64,000 nt of DNA from positions 1 to 64,000 of the forward strand of contig NZ_AUEZ01000050.1 of assembly GCF_000426245.1 (NCBI RefSeq). The letters are read 5' to 3'. Below are positions 42,981-51,842 of the stretch, piece after piece. Numbering within the stretch: position 1 is the first letter of the stretch; each line of letters opens with the position of its first letter. This DNA comes from Bradyrhizobium sp. Ai1a-2. GTDB lineage: Bacteria; Pseudomonadota; Alphaproteobacteria; Rhizobiales; Xanthobacteraceae. Made by a program: the position numbers and the translations under genes. The notes below the pieces were generated by a model, which did no database searches, was not told the origin of the DNA, and worked only from the letters and a program-made list of their open reading frames with translations.

Positions 42981-43814
42981 CTACAACCAGTAGGCAATCC
43001 GAGCGCGCGTTCGTACAAACAGCCAGAACGCGAGAAGTGATCCGGCAGCCGCAGTAAGAACCACAACTGCGTACATATATCCGGGAGGGGCGGCCCCTAA
43101 CATGGGGCTCCGTACCACTTCGATCAGATAGTAGAATGGGTTCAGCCTCACGATGAAGCTGAGATTGGCGGGAAGCGCGTCCGGCCGGTACATGATGGGA
43201 GTAACGAAAAATAGGATCTGCAGGACGTTGCCGATGATCGGCGGCAAATCCCTAAACCGGGTACAGAGCACGCCGATGATGAGCGAAATCCAGACGAAGT
43301 TCACCAGCATCAGCGCAAGGCCGGGAACGAGCAACAGCAGATTCAAATTCAAGAGCGACGGTTGCCAGATATATAGAAGCAGCATCACCACGATGTTATG
43401 CGCGTTAATGACGAAGTTGCGGAAAATGGTGCGGAAAATGTGGAGCGAGAGCGGTATCCCGCCTTGCTTGATCAGGCCTTCGGCCACGGTGAAAGCCGTC
43501 GCGCTCTCATTTATTGTTGCCGTGCAGAAATTCCAGACGATGAAGCCGCCCGCGAGATAGGGCAGGAATGAGTGAACATCCTGTTTGAAAAGACCAGCAT
43601 ACACGGTGCCCAAGGTCAGCACCAAGAGTGACATGCTGATGGTGATCCAGAAAGGGCCAAGCACCGCCCGGCGATAGCGCTGCTTGACATCGAGCCAGCC
43701 GAGCGAAATCCAGAGCCGCCAACGGCGGGAACCCTCAACCAGGTCTCGGATCGTCGCTTCCTTTTTTGAACTCCCCACGCCGAAGTGGACGACCTCGGGG
43801 AGGGCGCCATTCAT
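42981..43814 (-). CDS. wzm: ABC transporter permease for polysaccharide export
   Basis: 277 residues from the ATG at 43814, supported by GGGAG nine bases upstream and an ATGA overlap with a small upstream frame; an earlier start at 43880 is possible. ABC-2 type: amphipathic WLDVKQRYRRAVLGPFWITI, then six helices including LPYLAGGFIVWNFCTATINE and IIGNVLQILFFVTPIMYRPD. It forms the inner-membrane channel with the adjacent Wzt. Together they export a completed lipid-linked glycan. Confidence 0.9.
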   Translation of the reverse strand: MNGALPEVVHFGVGSSKKEATIRDLVEGSRRWRLWISLGWLDVKQRYRRAVLGPFWITISMSLLVLTLGTVYAGLFKQDVHSFLPYLAGGFIVWNFCTATINESATAFTVAEGLIKQGGIPLSLHIFRTIFRNFVINAHNIVVMLLLYIWQPSLLNLNLLLLVPGLALMLVNFVWISLIIGVLCTRFRDLPPIIGNVLQILFFVTPIMYRPDALPANLSFIVRLNPFYYLIEVVRSPMLGAAPPGYMYAVVVLTAAAGSLLAFWLFVRTRARIAYWL

Positions 43815-44029
43815 CCTCGGTTTCTCCCGCAACGCGCCGAAATGTTGGTCCAAACCTGCTGCCACCGGTTGCGCGCCCATCCTGAATTTGAATCGGCTCT
43901 ATAGGCCATCTCACTAGGCTGGGCAACCATCGGAACAGTTAATGCGAATCCTTGCACCGGGGCGCCGTCGGCCCGAAACGCTAGGGTCCGCGCGAAAGTA
44001 GTTTGCGGCGGCTTAGGTTGCTCGTCCAT
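43811..44029 (-). CDS. Small uncharacterised ORF coupled to wzm
   Basis: 72 residues, MDEQPKPPQTTFARTLAFRA ... ending SARCGRNRG. Its TGA overlaps the wzm ATG (ATGA, 43811-43814), the arrangement used at many junctions in this locus, which is the main reason to list it. No hydrophobic segment, domain or strong ribosome-binding site is visible. It may be a leader or remnant rather than a functional protein. Confidence 0.3.
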   Translation of the reverse strand: MDEQPKPPQTTFARTLAFRADGAPVQGFALTVPMVAQPSEMAYRADSNSGWARNRWQQVWTNISARCGRNRG

Positions 44030-44054
44030 CCCATCGTCTTGACCTGTACAGCCT

Positions 44055-44924
44055 TTAGCTGTCGACGGCGACGCTCATAAGGTATCGAGCGTAGTCGCTC
44101 TTTCCTAAAGAATCCGCCAGCTTAGTTAGCTGATTTCGGTCGATGAAGCCCTGCCCAAAAGCAACCTCTTCCGGGCAGGCTATTCGCATTCCTTGCCGCC
44201 TTTCGAGAGTAGCTACAAATTCTGCAGCGTCCAACAGGCTGTCCGGTGTTCCGGCGTCCAGCCATGTGAAGCCTCGACCCATACGTTCGACTGCTAGTTG
44301 CCCGAGCTCCAGGTACGACTTGTTCAAATCAGTGATTTCCAATTCTCCCCGCGCCGACGGACGGATGTTGGATGCCAAGTGAACGGCTTGAGTATCGTAG
44401 AAGTAAAGGCCGGTAATGGCGAAATTTGACTTGGGGTGTTTTGGCTTTTCTTCTATCGAATCAGCATGGCCCTTTCCGTCGAAGCCGACCACTCCATAGC
44501 GCTCGGGATCGGCGACCCGGTAGGCAAAAATGGTTGCGCCTGATGCACGTGACGTGGCCTTCGCGAGCAGTTGCGGCAGGCCATGGCCGAAGAAAATGTT
44601 GTCACCAAGGATGAGCGCGGAAGGGTGACCTTCCACGAACTTGGCTCCTATGATGAAGGCCTGTGCGAGGCCTTCGGGTTTTGGCTGGGCTGCGTAGGAA
44701 AGTGAGATTCCCCATTTCCCTCCGTCGCCCAACAGGGATTGAAACAGCGGCAAGTCGTGGGGCGTTGAGATGATCAGGATGTCGCGGATGCCGGCCAACA
44801 TAAGCGTCGACAGCGGATAGTAGATCATCGGCTTGTCGTAAACCGGAAGCAATTGTTTCGAGGTGACCAAAGTCATCGGGTACAGCCGCGTCCCGCTGCC
44901 GCCCGCTAAGATGATGCCTTTCAT
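44055..44924 (-). CDS. rmlA: Glucose-1-phosphate thymidylyltransferase
   Basis: 289 residues from the ATG at 44924 with AAGGG eight bases upstream. Nucleotidyltransferase signature MKGIILAGGSGTRLYPMTLV, then KQLLPVYDKPMIYYPLSTLM, LILGDNIFFGHGLPQLLAKA and TGLYFYDTQAVHLA; the end WLDAGTPDSLLDAAEFVATL is typical of full-length RmlA. It makes dTDP-glucose from glucose-1-phosphate and dTTP. It is intact, unlike rmlC and rmlD in the same cluster. Confidence 0.95.
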   Translation of the reverse strand: MKGIILAGGSGTRLYPMTLVTSKQLLPVYDKPMIYYPLSTLMLAGIRDILIISTPHDLPLFQSLLGDGGKWGISLSYAAQPKPEGLAQAFIIGAKFVEGHPSALILGDNIFFGHGLPQLLAKATSRASGATIFAYRVADPERYGVVGFDGKGHADSIEEKPKHPKSNFAITGLYFYDTQAVHLASNIRPSARGELEITDLNKSYLELGQLAVERMGRGFTWLDAGTPDSLLDAAEFVATLERRQGMRIACPEEVAFGQGFIDRNQLTKLADSLGKSDYARYLMSVAVDS

Positions 44925-44962
44925 GGTTGATCCCTTAACCTTCAAGAAGACGATTTAAATAG

Positions 44963-45157
44963 TCAGCCAATAGGTGAAAGGCCGACATCGAACAGAGGTT
45001 GCAGCTTTTCGTTGGCAACTGCCGCCAGAACTGAACCCGGACGTGCCGAGTCGACGTCCAGGCGCGAGCCGAAGCCCATCACAACATTCGCATGAGCAGC
45101 CCGATTTGGCCAACGACCGCGTGACCTGTCCTCAGCGCCTGCAACATAGAGCCGCAT
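44963..45157 (-). pseudogene. rmlD: dTDP-4-dehydrorhamnose reductase, truncated and frameshifted remnant
   Basis: The ATG at 45157 lies 6 bases after the rmlB stop, where rmlD is expected. The frame starts MRLYVAGAE; a base change in phase follows, because the next bases read QVTRSLAKSG in another frame, recovering the GxxGQVxRSL dinucleotide-binding motif of RmlD. The first frame later resumes RmlD-like text (VVMGFGSRLDV, RPGSVLAAVAN) and then stops within about 65 codons. A working RmlD is about 300 residues, so only the mutated N-terminus remains. Confidence 0.65.
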
Positions 45158-45163
45158 CGCGCT

Positions 45164-46207
45164 TCACGCTTTCAGCAATCCGAGACGCTCGCCATTATAG
45201 ACCTTCTCTCTCAGAGGGTGCCACCAATCGGCGTTTGCCAGGTACCAGCGGACGGTCTTTTCTATGCCGCTTTCAAAGGTTTCCTGGGCGCGCCAACTCA
45301 GATCATTTTCAAGTTTGGATGCATCGATTGCGTAGCGCTGATCGTGTCCGGGCCGATCGGGCACGAACGAAATGAGATCATGATGTGAGCCGGCAACTGG
45401 CCGCAATTTGTCCATCCAGCTGCAAACCTGGCGCACCACCTCAATGTTCTTGCGCTCGTTGCGACCGCCTATGTTGTAAGTCTCGCCGGGTTTGCCGTGC
45501 GCAAGAACTGCGCCAAGCGCACGCGCATGATCTTCCACATAGAGCCAGTCCCGAACATTGGATCCGTTTCCGTAAACGGGAAGCGGCTCTTGAGCCAACG
45601 CATTCAGGATCGTGAGAGGGATGAGCTTTTCGGGGAAATGATAAGGGCCGTAATTGTTTGAGCAATTCGTTACGATGACCGGAAGGCCATAGGTCCGGTA
45701 CCAGGATTTGGCGAGATGGTCTGAAGCCGCCTTGGTGGCGGAATAGGGCGAGCTCGGGTCGTAGGGTGTCTTTTCCGTGAAAAGCCCTTCATATCCCAAT
45801 GAGCCGTAGACCTCGTCCGTGGAGATATGGATGAAGCGAAAGCGCGGATTGTCGGCCGTCGAAAAGTAGCGTCGCGCCGCTTCGAGAAGCGTGAACGTCC
45901 CGAGCACATTTGTCTTCACAAACACATCGGACCCGGTGATGGACCTATCGACGTGGCTCTCCGCGGCGAGGTGCACGATGGCATCCGGCCGATACTTCTG
46001 AAAAATCGAACTGATCGCCTTCTCGTCGCAAATGTCGTGCCTCTCGAACGCATATTTTGGATGAGAGGCCACGGGCGCAAGCGAAGCTAGGTTGCCCGCA
46101 TAGGTCAGCTTGTCGATGATGACGACCTCATAGTCGAGGTCCAGGATGAAATGGCGGCAAACGGCCGACCCAATGAAGCCGGCTCCCCCCGTGACCAGCA
46201 CCCGCAT
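45164..46207 (-). CDS. rmlB: dTDP-glucose 4,6-dehydratase
   Basis: 347 residues, AAGGA seven bases upstream of the ATG. Extended SDR: VLVTGGAGFIGSAVCRHFIL, AIVHLAAESHVDRSITGSDV, FIHISTDEVYGSLGYEGLFT (the T-D-E active-site trio) and YSATKAASDHLAKSWYRTYG (YxxxK), then VRDWLYVEDHARALGAVLAH. It converts dTDP-glucose to dTDP-4-keto-6-deoxyglucose. Intact. It follows rmlC by one base and precedes the rmlD remnant by six. Confidence 0.95.
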   Translation of the reverse strand: MRVLVTGGAGFIGSAVCRHFILDLDYEVVIIDKLTYAGNLASLAPVASHPKYAFERHDICDEKAISSIFQKYRPDAIVHLAAESHVDRSITGSDVFVKTNVLGTFTLLEAARRYFSTADNPRFRFIHISTDEVYGSLGYEGLFTEKTPYDPSSPYSATKAASDHLAKSWYRTYGLPVIVTNCSNNYGPYHFPEKLIPLTILNALAQEPLPVYGNGSNVRDWLYVEDHARALGAVLAHGKPGETYNIGGRNERKNIEVVRQVCSWMDKLRPVAGSHHDLISFVPDRPGHDQRYAIDASKLENDLSWRAQETFESGIEKTVRWYLANADWWHPLREKVYNGERLGLLKA

Positions 46208-46208
46208 C

Positions 46209-46649
46209 TCAACATCCTTCTACAAAGCGAAACGGTATCGGTATCTCCGCTAGGAGCGACTGCTTGCTATCTTTTTGAGACAGAATGATCTCGCTGTGAG
46301 GAAGCGACCAGTCTATTCCAAGGGCCGAGTCATTCGAACATCGGACGCCTCCTACGTGCGCTCCGTAGGTCGGAGAGCCAACCCTGATATCGACGGCGAC
46401 ATCGAAGATCGCCCCGCGGATGCCCCTTACGAGTTTACCTTGGGCTCTGGGGGCCAATGGGAGTTGAAGCCCTCTGAGCACCCCTTTCGAGGCGGAACGG
46501 GCATGATTGTCCTGAACGAAGGCCGCGTTCACCGCCTGTGCTGCAAACGTGTCGGCGCGATAGGTTTCCGAATGGAAACCGCGCTGATCGCCGTGCCGGG
46601 TGAGGAGGACCACCCCCACATCGAGGATTTGCAACCGTTCGAATTCCAC
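46209..46649 (-). pseudogene. rmlC: dTDP-4-dehydrorhamnose 3,5-epimerase with internal deletion, probably inactive
   Basis: GTG start with GGAG upstream; 146 residues instead of about 180-185. The family pattern FVQDNHARSASKGVLRG and AQGKLVRGIRGAIFDVAVDI is clear. However, the base histidine of the RGLHYQ motif is Gln here (RGLQLP, residue 62). After GAHVGG (about residue 101, near 46347) some 35-40 residues are missing, including the PEGFAHGF block and the active-site tyrosine region. Sequence resumes at NDSALGIDWSLP and SQKDSKQSLL. The frame is kept, so a product may be made, but both acid/base residues are lost. Confidence 0.75.
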
Positions 46650-47330
46650 TTGCCAACTCCGCTTGGATTCTATTCTAAAGAGCGTAACCGATCACTGGCG
46701 TCAATGGGCGATGGATAGGACTGAAATGCATGGACTCGCAATGAGTTACCTGGGCGCAGCCCTGAACTCGTTGTACGAAGTTCCCTTTCCGGCCCGATCA
46801 GAACAAAACGGTGCATGTTCTGACTTGTTGCCCTAGTGCCAGTCATGAGCCGTCTCGTCCACATAAGCCTCGGACCCGTTGCGAAGTAGAAGCTTGCATA
46901 GCCTGTTTTTTATTCTATGAGGCCTTTGTGGATATCTTTGGCTGTTGCAGTGAGACCCTTACGCGATTTAGGCCGGATTCCCCTAAAACCGGACGTTGTA
47001 TCAGGCCGTCGAGCTACGGTCATGTTGTTGACGGTTTTTTAGACGATGGCTTGGGGAAGTGCGCATGGCCTGCGAACAGAATATCAGTGACCGGTTACCA
47101 GGAGGAGGGGCCTTCCAGTGCGTTGGGGACGGTCTTTCGAACTTGAGCATGTGGTCAGGACCGTTTAGGTCCTCCCGCGCCTCCTACGCGGGAACTCGCG
47201 CGCCGCGAGCAAATATTTGCCGCGGTCTTATCCAGTTCGCTTGCTTCTTCCGGCCCGGTGGTGGGTCGGGCGTCCAATCGGTTGGTGGGACATCATCAAA
47301 ATTCAGCCGTTTGGCCGGGATTCGCTGCCA
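46650..47330. other. Long intergenic region, no gene seen
   Basis: About 680 bases between the divergent rml cluster and the giant glycosyltransferase. It contains AT-rich patches (around 46905 and 47030) suited to promoters; I found no coherent gene on either strand. Long leaders are common upstream of large polysaccharide operons. No JUMPstart/ops element was recognised. Confidence 0.45.
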
Positions 47331-50300
47331 ATGAAAAGCCGGACAATATCACGCGAATTCCTGGTACGTGAGGGAGTCTCGTTCTATCGCCGTCACCTGA
47401 AAGGAACCCGACTAGGGCAGCTGCTTGGCCGGCAGGTTTTGCGGTACGGCTTGGTCAAGGCCGACGAGCTTCGAAATCTCGCGATCTGGGATATGCCCTT
47501 GGATGTCGTTTCGTCGGACGACTTAGGGCGGGTCGAGACCGAGTTTTCGCCGCCCGGGTTTCATCTGAGCGCTCCTTTGAATTTCTCCATCTCGGACAAG
47601 CTCACGACGCGTCCTGCGATAAACGTGATACTGCCGAGTCTGAACCGTGCGCACATGTCGGGCGGACCAAACACGGCTTTGATTCTGGCGGGGCTGTTGG
47701 CCGAGCGAGGTGAGCGCATCCGCCTGATCGCCTGCGATTCCGCGTTCGAAGGCGACGGCGCCGCGCTATTCGGCCATATGGACCAGCTGTTGCGACGTCC
47801 GGTTCGACGCGACCTGATCGAGTTTATCGATGGTTTCGATCGAAAGAAACCAGTCGTGATCGGGCCAGAGGATATCTTTCTCGCCACGGCCTGGTGGACC
47901 GCGCAAATCGCAAAGTACGCGGTCGCGCGCACGATCCATCGCACGCTTATCTATCTCATCCAGGATTTCGAACCCATCCTGCATGAAGGGTCGACTTTTC
48001 ATGCGCGCGCCTTGGAGACGTATGACTTTGACCATATTCCGATCGTCAACACGCGCTTGCTGCTTGACTACCTCATAGATCAGCGAGCGGGGCGCTTTGC
48101 CGATGATGCGTTTGCGAGGGATGCCCTGTGGTTTGAGCCGGCTTTGGATCGCAAGTTCTACTACCCAGAGCGGACGTCGGAAAATGGCGGAAGCAAAAAG
48201 AAAGTTCTCCTGTTTTATGCGCGCCCTTCCGTAGCGCGCAGGAATTTGTTCGAACTCGGTGTCGTCGCGCTGCAGCGGGCGGTGGCGGCCGGACACATCA
48301 ACGCGAACAACTGGGAGCTCTGGGCGATGGGCGAAAAGCTCCCGCCTGTGAATCTTGGAAACGGAGTTGTCCTGAATCCGCTGCCCTGGATGAGCTTCAG
48401 TGATTATGCCAGGCAAATGCGGACGGCCGATCTGTTGCTGTCGCTCATGTTGTCGCCGCATCCAAGTTATCCGCCGCTTGAAATGGCCGCAGCCGGCAAA
48501 CTCGTTGTGACAAACAGCTTTTCGGTTAAGTCGCCGGAGCGGATGCGATCACTTTCACGGAATATTCTTGTCGCGGAGCCGAACGTCGACAGCATAGCCT
48601 CGGTTCTAGGGGCCGCGATCGGGCGCATCAATGTTGGGCTTCCGAGCCCGGATCCAAGCGGAAACATCGCTCTTCCGCTCGATTGGGATCAAAGTCTCAA
48701 TGGCGTGCTTGAAGAGCTGCTCGTCCGCATCAGCGGGTTGCGGAAGCTCTCGGTTCAGGGAAGCAGACCGCTTGTTGCGGGTCTTCCTGCATGCCCGGTC
48801 ACCGACTACGAGCGCCATCGCTCAACGGCATTGAATCGCCGTCGTCGAGAGGGTGAATATCTGCAGCAGCCCGGGCTGCTATCGTTCGTCACCACCGTCT
48901 ACGATACACCTGCAGTCTACCTCGATGAGCTTGCCAGCAGCGTCTTCTTGCAGGACGGCGGCATGCAGTTCGAGTGGTTCATTCTCGACAACGGATCGAC
49001 ACAGAGCGAGACGAAGCAAAAGCTCGCGGAACTCAGCCGTCATCCGGGAGTTCGGCTCGAGCGCGTCGAGACGAATTTGGGAATCGTCGGCGGAATGAGG
49101 CTCTGCCTGGAGCGCGCAAGCGGTCAATACATCATGCCGCTGGATTCCGATGACCTGCTCGATCGCGATTGTGTAAATGTCGTTACACGTTTCCTGAAAG
49201 AGGCGAACTATCCGGCGGCCGTCTATACCGATGAGGACAAATTCGACGGTGCGAATTTTGGCCAAGTATACTTCAAGCCCGACTGGGACCCCGTACTATT
49301 TCTACATTCGTGCTACATTGCTCATCTCTGCGTCATCAATCGCAAATTGGCACTCGAGCTCGGATTCTACACTGACAAGAACGCTGAGGGCTGCCACGAC
49401 TGGGATAGTTTCATTCGGCTGATGAATGCCGATCATGTGCCGCACCATCTTCCGGAAGCGCTTTATACGTGGCGCATGCATCAGCAGTCGACATCCGCCA
49501 ATATCGGGTCCAAATCATACATTTCAGAGTCGCATGCGGCGACGCTGCAGCGAGCGCTCGCTGCGCGATCTGCGCCGCATTTGCAGCTCGTCTCAAGCCC
49601 GTTGTTCCACTACAATGTCGACTGGTGGTATCGCCGGGACCGCAACGCGCCTGTCTCCTGCGCGACCGTCCGGGTCGTTGAAGCTTCGTCCGCGGCGGCA
49701 GATCCGCAGACGGAACTGCAGGTGGTGGCCGACAGAGGGGATGCCCTGCAGCAGTTGAGCAGGCACGTCGCGGCGCTGTCGAGCGATCTCGTTCACGTCA
49801 TCTGGAATGGTGTGATCCCAAACGACGATGAATGGCGCTGGGATTCGGCGGGACTGCTGGAGATGTTCCCTGATGCTGTGATGGTGGGCGGTACGCTGCA
49901 TAACGGGGAACGTATCATCGACGGTCCTCGCATCTTTGGCTTCGGTAACGGTTGCGATTGTCCTGACAGTGGTCGTCCGCTCACCGATCCAGGGTATTCG
50001 GCGATTGCCTGGAAGGCGCATTCGGTCTCGGCGGTGGCGAGCGCCCATTTCGTCGTGAAACGGGAGTTTCTGCTCAAGGCGATGCCGGCGCTGCTGGCGG
50101 AGGAGATGCCGCTGGGCATGATCGGTTCGTGGCTCGGCGGACTGGCGGCCGAGAGCGGTGCTCGCGTGATTTTCTCGCCCTTTATGGCCGCCAAGGTGGA
50201 TGTCGTGCCGGAGAGCAGGGCTCCGGCCGCCGCCCGATCCCGCTTCCTCTCGCGGTTCTGGTCGCTGATGCCAGACACCAGATATTACTCGCGACATCTC

Positions 50301-51830
50301 GGGCTGACGCGGGAAACCGCCTATACGCCTGTCGCTCCGGAGGCGCGCGATCGCCATCTGCAACAGTTGCAACTTCAGACGCAGCCCTATGCGCGCTGGC
50401 TTGAGAGCGAGACTCGGCTCCGAGGCCTACGCTATCCCATGCCCACAAACCCAGCGACGATCGCGATCGTCACGCCAGTCTACAGGGGCAGCAACCTCGA
50501 GCTACTAGACGAGCTTGCGCGCTCGATCGCTCGGCAGACCCTGCCGGTTGCGCAGTGGCTGCTGATCGTGAATGGGACGATGCCCGAGGACATGCTGCAG
50601 CACATCCGCGCCAAAGCTGATGGGGAGTGGAAAGCGGCGTTGATCGTCGCGCCGAAGATTGCTGGCATCGTGGCGGCGTTGCGTGTAGGCGTTGAATCTG
50701 CGCAGGCAGATTATGTCGTTCCTGTTGATGGCGACGATCTCATCACCGACGACGCGGTCCAGATCCTGGCGCATGAGATCGATCGCAACGGTCGCCCCGA
50801 TTTCCTGTTCTCCGATGAGGATATTCTCGTCGACGGGAAACCGAGATTTCCGTTCCTGCGTGCCGCCTACGATCCCGTGCTGTCGCTCGAAAATTCGGCA
50901 ATTTGGCATCTGTGCGCGATGAAGCGCGAGGTCGCACTGAAGGCTGACGTCTACAGCGACGCCACGGCCAATTGGACCCAGGACTGGGACGTGGTCTCTC
51001 GCATGGCTGCGGCGAAAGCCAGGATGCAGCATGTCCCCGAAGTTCTGTATCATTGGCGGCAACACGCCGGCTCGACCACGAACAATGCTGAGGGGGATGC
51101 ACGGTCGCTGGATTCCGTGCGGCATGTACTTGAGCGCCATATCGCGCAGAGTCCACGGCCGGAACTCTTCGAAGTGGCGGACTGGCCTGAGTTCCGCGGT
51201 GCACCTGAGCTCTACATCGCGCGACGCCGTCACGATCTCCCCGAGTTCGTCTGGATCGGCGATCTGGCTATCGACGGCCGCCAGGTTTGCAGGGATGATT
51301 CTATCCTGCTGTGCGCCGGAAACGGCGTGATGATCGAGAACCAGGACGACGTGCTGCTCGAGGCAACGAGGCTGTTCGACCTGCATCCAGGCGTTGGCGC
51401 CGTGGGCGGCAATGTCGTCAACCGCGACAAGCTTATTGTTGACGGCTGCTACATGAGGAATCCGGCAGGAAAGCTCGAATCGCCATGGCTCGGCCGTGCG
51501 GCGAGCGATGGAGGGCCCTTTGCATTGGCCGCGAAACCGCAGAGTGTCGCCTTGCCCGGAGGGGCGCTTGCATTCTTCCGCATCGCCGCGCTGAAGCAAG
51601 TCGGGCTCTTGCCGCTGAACAAGGATTGGAGCAGGGAGAGCATAGTCTGGCGCTTGTGCGATGGCCTGGCGGCTCACGGCTGGACGGTTGCGTTCTCGCC
51701 TCTCATTCGTGCCAAGGTCGAGATCCAAGGTTGGCGCGGCCCTGTCCCCCGGGCGTCGTGGCCCATGTGGTCAGCGACCAGCGCGGGTCTTGTCCGCTAC
51801 GGTACCTCCCGCAATTTCATTTTCGAATGA
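47331..51830 (+). CDS. Giant multidomain glycosyltransferase (GT-B plus two GT2 modules)
   Basis: 1499 residues from the ATG at 47331 (the frame opens at 47217, but the extra N-terminus is not protein-like). Residues ~95-470 form a GT-B, WsaF/rhamnosyltransferase-like domain (INVILPSLNRAHMSGGPNTA; SPHPSYPPLEMAAAGKLVVT). Residues ~515-720 are a GT2 domain with DSDD at ~604 and YTDEDKFDG. A tail module follows (DAVMVGGTLHNGERIIDGPR). A second GT2 begins at ~1044 with DGDD at ~1132 and LFSDEDILVDG, followed by a related tail (GVGAVGGNVVNRDKLIVDGC). The GT2-plus-tail unit is thus duplicated. No membrane helices. It probably builds several linkages of a heteropolymer. The neighbouring GT-C gene starts 13 bases downstream. 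Confidence 0.88.
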   Translation: MKSRTISREFLVREGVSFYRRHLKGTRLGQLLGRQVLRYGLVKADELRNLAIWDMPLDVVSSDDLGRVETEFSPPGFHLSAPLNFSISDKLTTRPAINVILPSLNRAHMSGGPNTALILAGLLAERGERIRLIACDSAFEGDGAALFGHMDQLLRRPVRRDLIEFIDGFDRKKPVVIGPEDIFLATAWWTAQIAKYAVARTIHRTLIYLIQDFEPILHEGSTFHARALETYDFDHIPIVNTRLLLDYLIDQRAGRFADDAFARDALWFEPALDRKFYYPERTSENGGSKKKVLLFYARPSVARRNLFELGVVALQRAVAAGHINANNWELWAMGEKLPPVNLGNGVVLNPLPWMSFSDYARQMRTADLLLSLMLSPHPSYPPLEMAAAGKLVVTNSFSVKSPERMRSLSRNILVAEPNVDSIASVLGAAIGRINVGLPSPDPSGNIALPLDWDQSLNGVLEELLVRISGLRKLSVQGSRPLVAGLPACPVTDYERHRSTALNRRRREGEYLQQPGLLSFVTTVYDTPAVYLDELASSVFLQDGGMQFEWFILDNGSTQSETKQKLAELSRHPGVRLERVETNLGIVGGMRLCLERASGQYIMPLDSDDLLDRDCVNVVTRFLKEANYPAAVYTDEDKFDGANFGQVYFKPDWDPVLFLHSCYIAHLCVINRKLALELGFYTDKNAEGCHDWDSFIRLMNADHVPHHLPEALYTWRMHQQSTSANIGSKSYISESHAATLQRALAARSAPHLQLVSSPLFHYNVDWWYRRDRNAPVSCATVRVVEASSAAADPQTELQVVADRGDALQQLSRHVAALSSDLVHVIWNGVIPNDDEWRWDSAGLLEMFPDAVMVGGTLHNGERIIDGPRIFGFGNGCDCPDSGRPLTDPGYSAIAWKAHSVSAVASAHFVVKREFLLKAMPALLAEEMPLGMIGSWLGGLAAESGARVIFSPFMAAKVDVVPESRAPAAARSRFLSRFWSLMPDTRYYSRHLGLTRETAYTPVAPEARDRHLQQLQLQTQPYARWLESETRLRGLRYPMPTNPATIAIVTPVYRGSNLELLDELARSIARQTLPVAQWLLIVNGTMPEDMLQHIRAKADGEWKAALIVAPKIAGIVAALRVGVESAQADYVVPVDGDDLITDDAVQILAHEIDRNGRPDFLFSDEDILVDGKPRFPFLRAAYDPVLSLENSAIWHLCAMKREVALKADVYSDATANWTQDWDVVSRMAAAKARMQHVPEVLYHWRQHAGSTTNNAEGDARSLDSVRHVLERHIAQSPRPELFEVADWPEFRGAPELYIARRRHDLPEFVWIGDLAIDGRQVCRDDSILLCAGNGVMIENQDDVLLEATRLFDLHPGVGAVGGNVVNRDKLIVDGCYMRNPAGKLESPWLGRAASDGGPFALAAKPQSVALPGGALAFFRIAALKQVGLLPLNKDWSRESIVWRLCDGLAAHGWTVAFSPLIRAKVEIQGWRGPVPRASWPMWSATSAGLVRYGTSRNFIFE

Positions 51831-51842
51831 AGATGGTTTGAC

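Noticed and set aside
50505..51728. 407-codon minus-strand open frame
   Set aside because: Antisense to the last third of the giant glycosyltransferase, which has intact GT2 motifs there.
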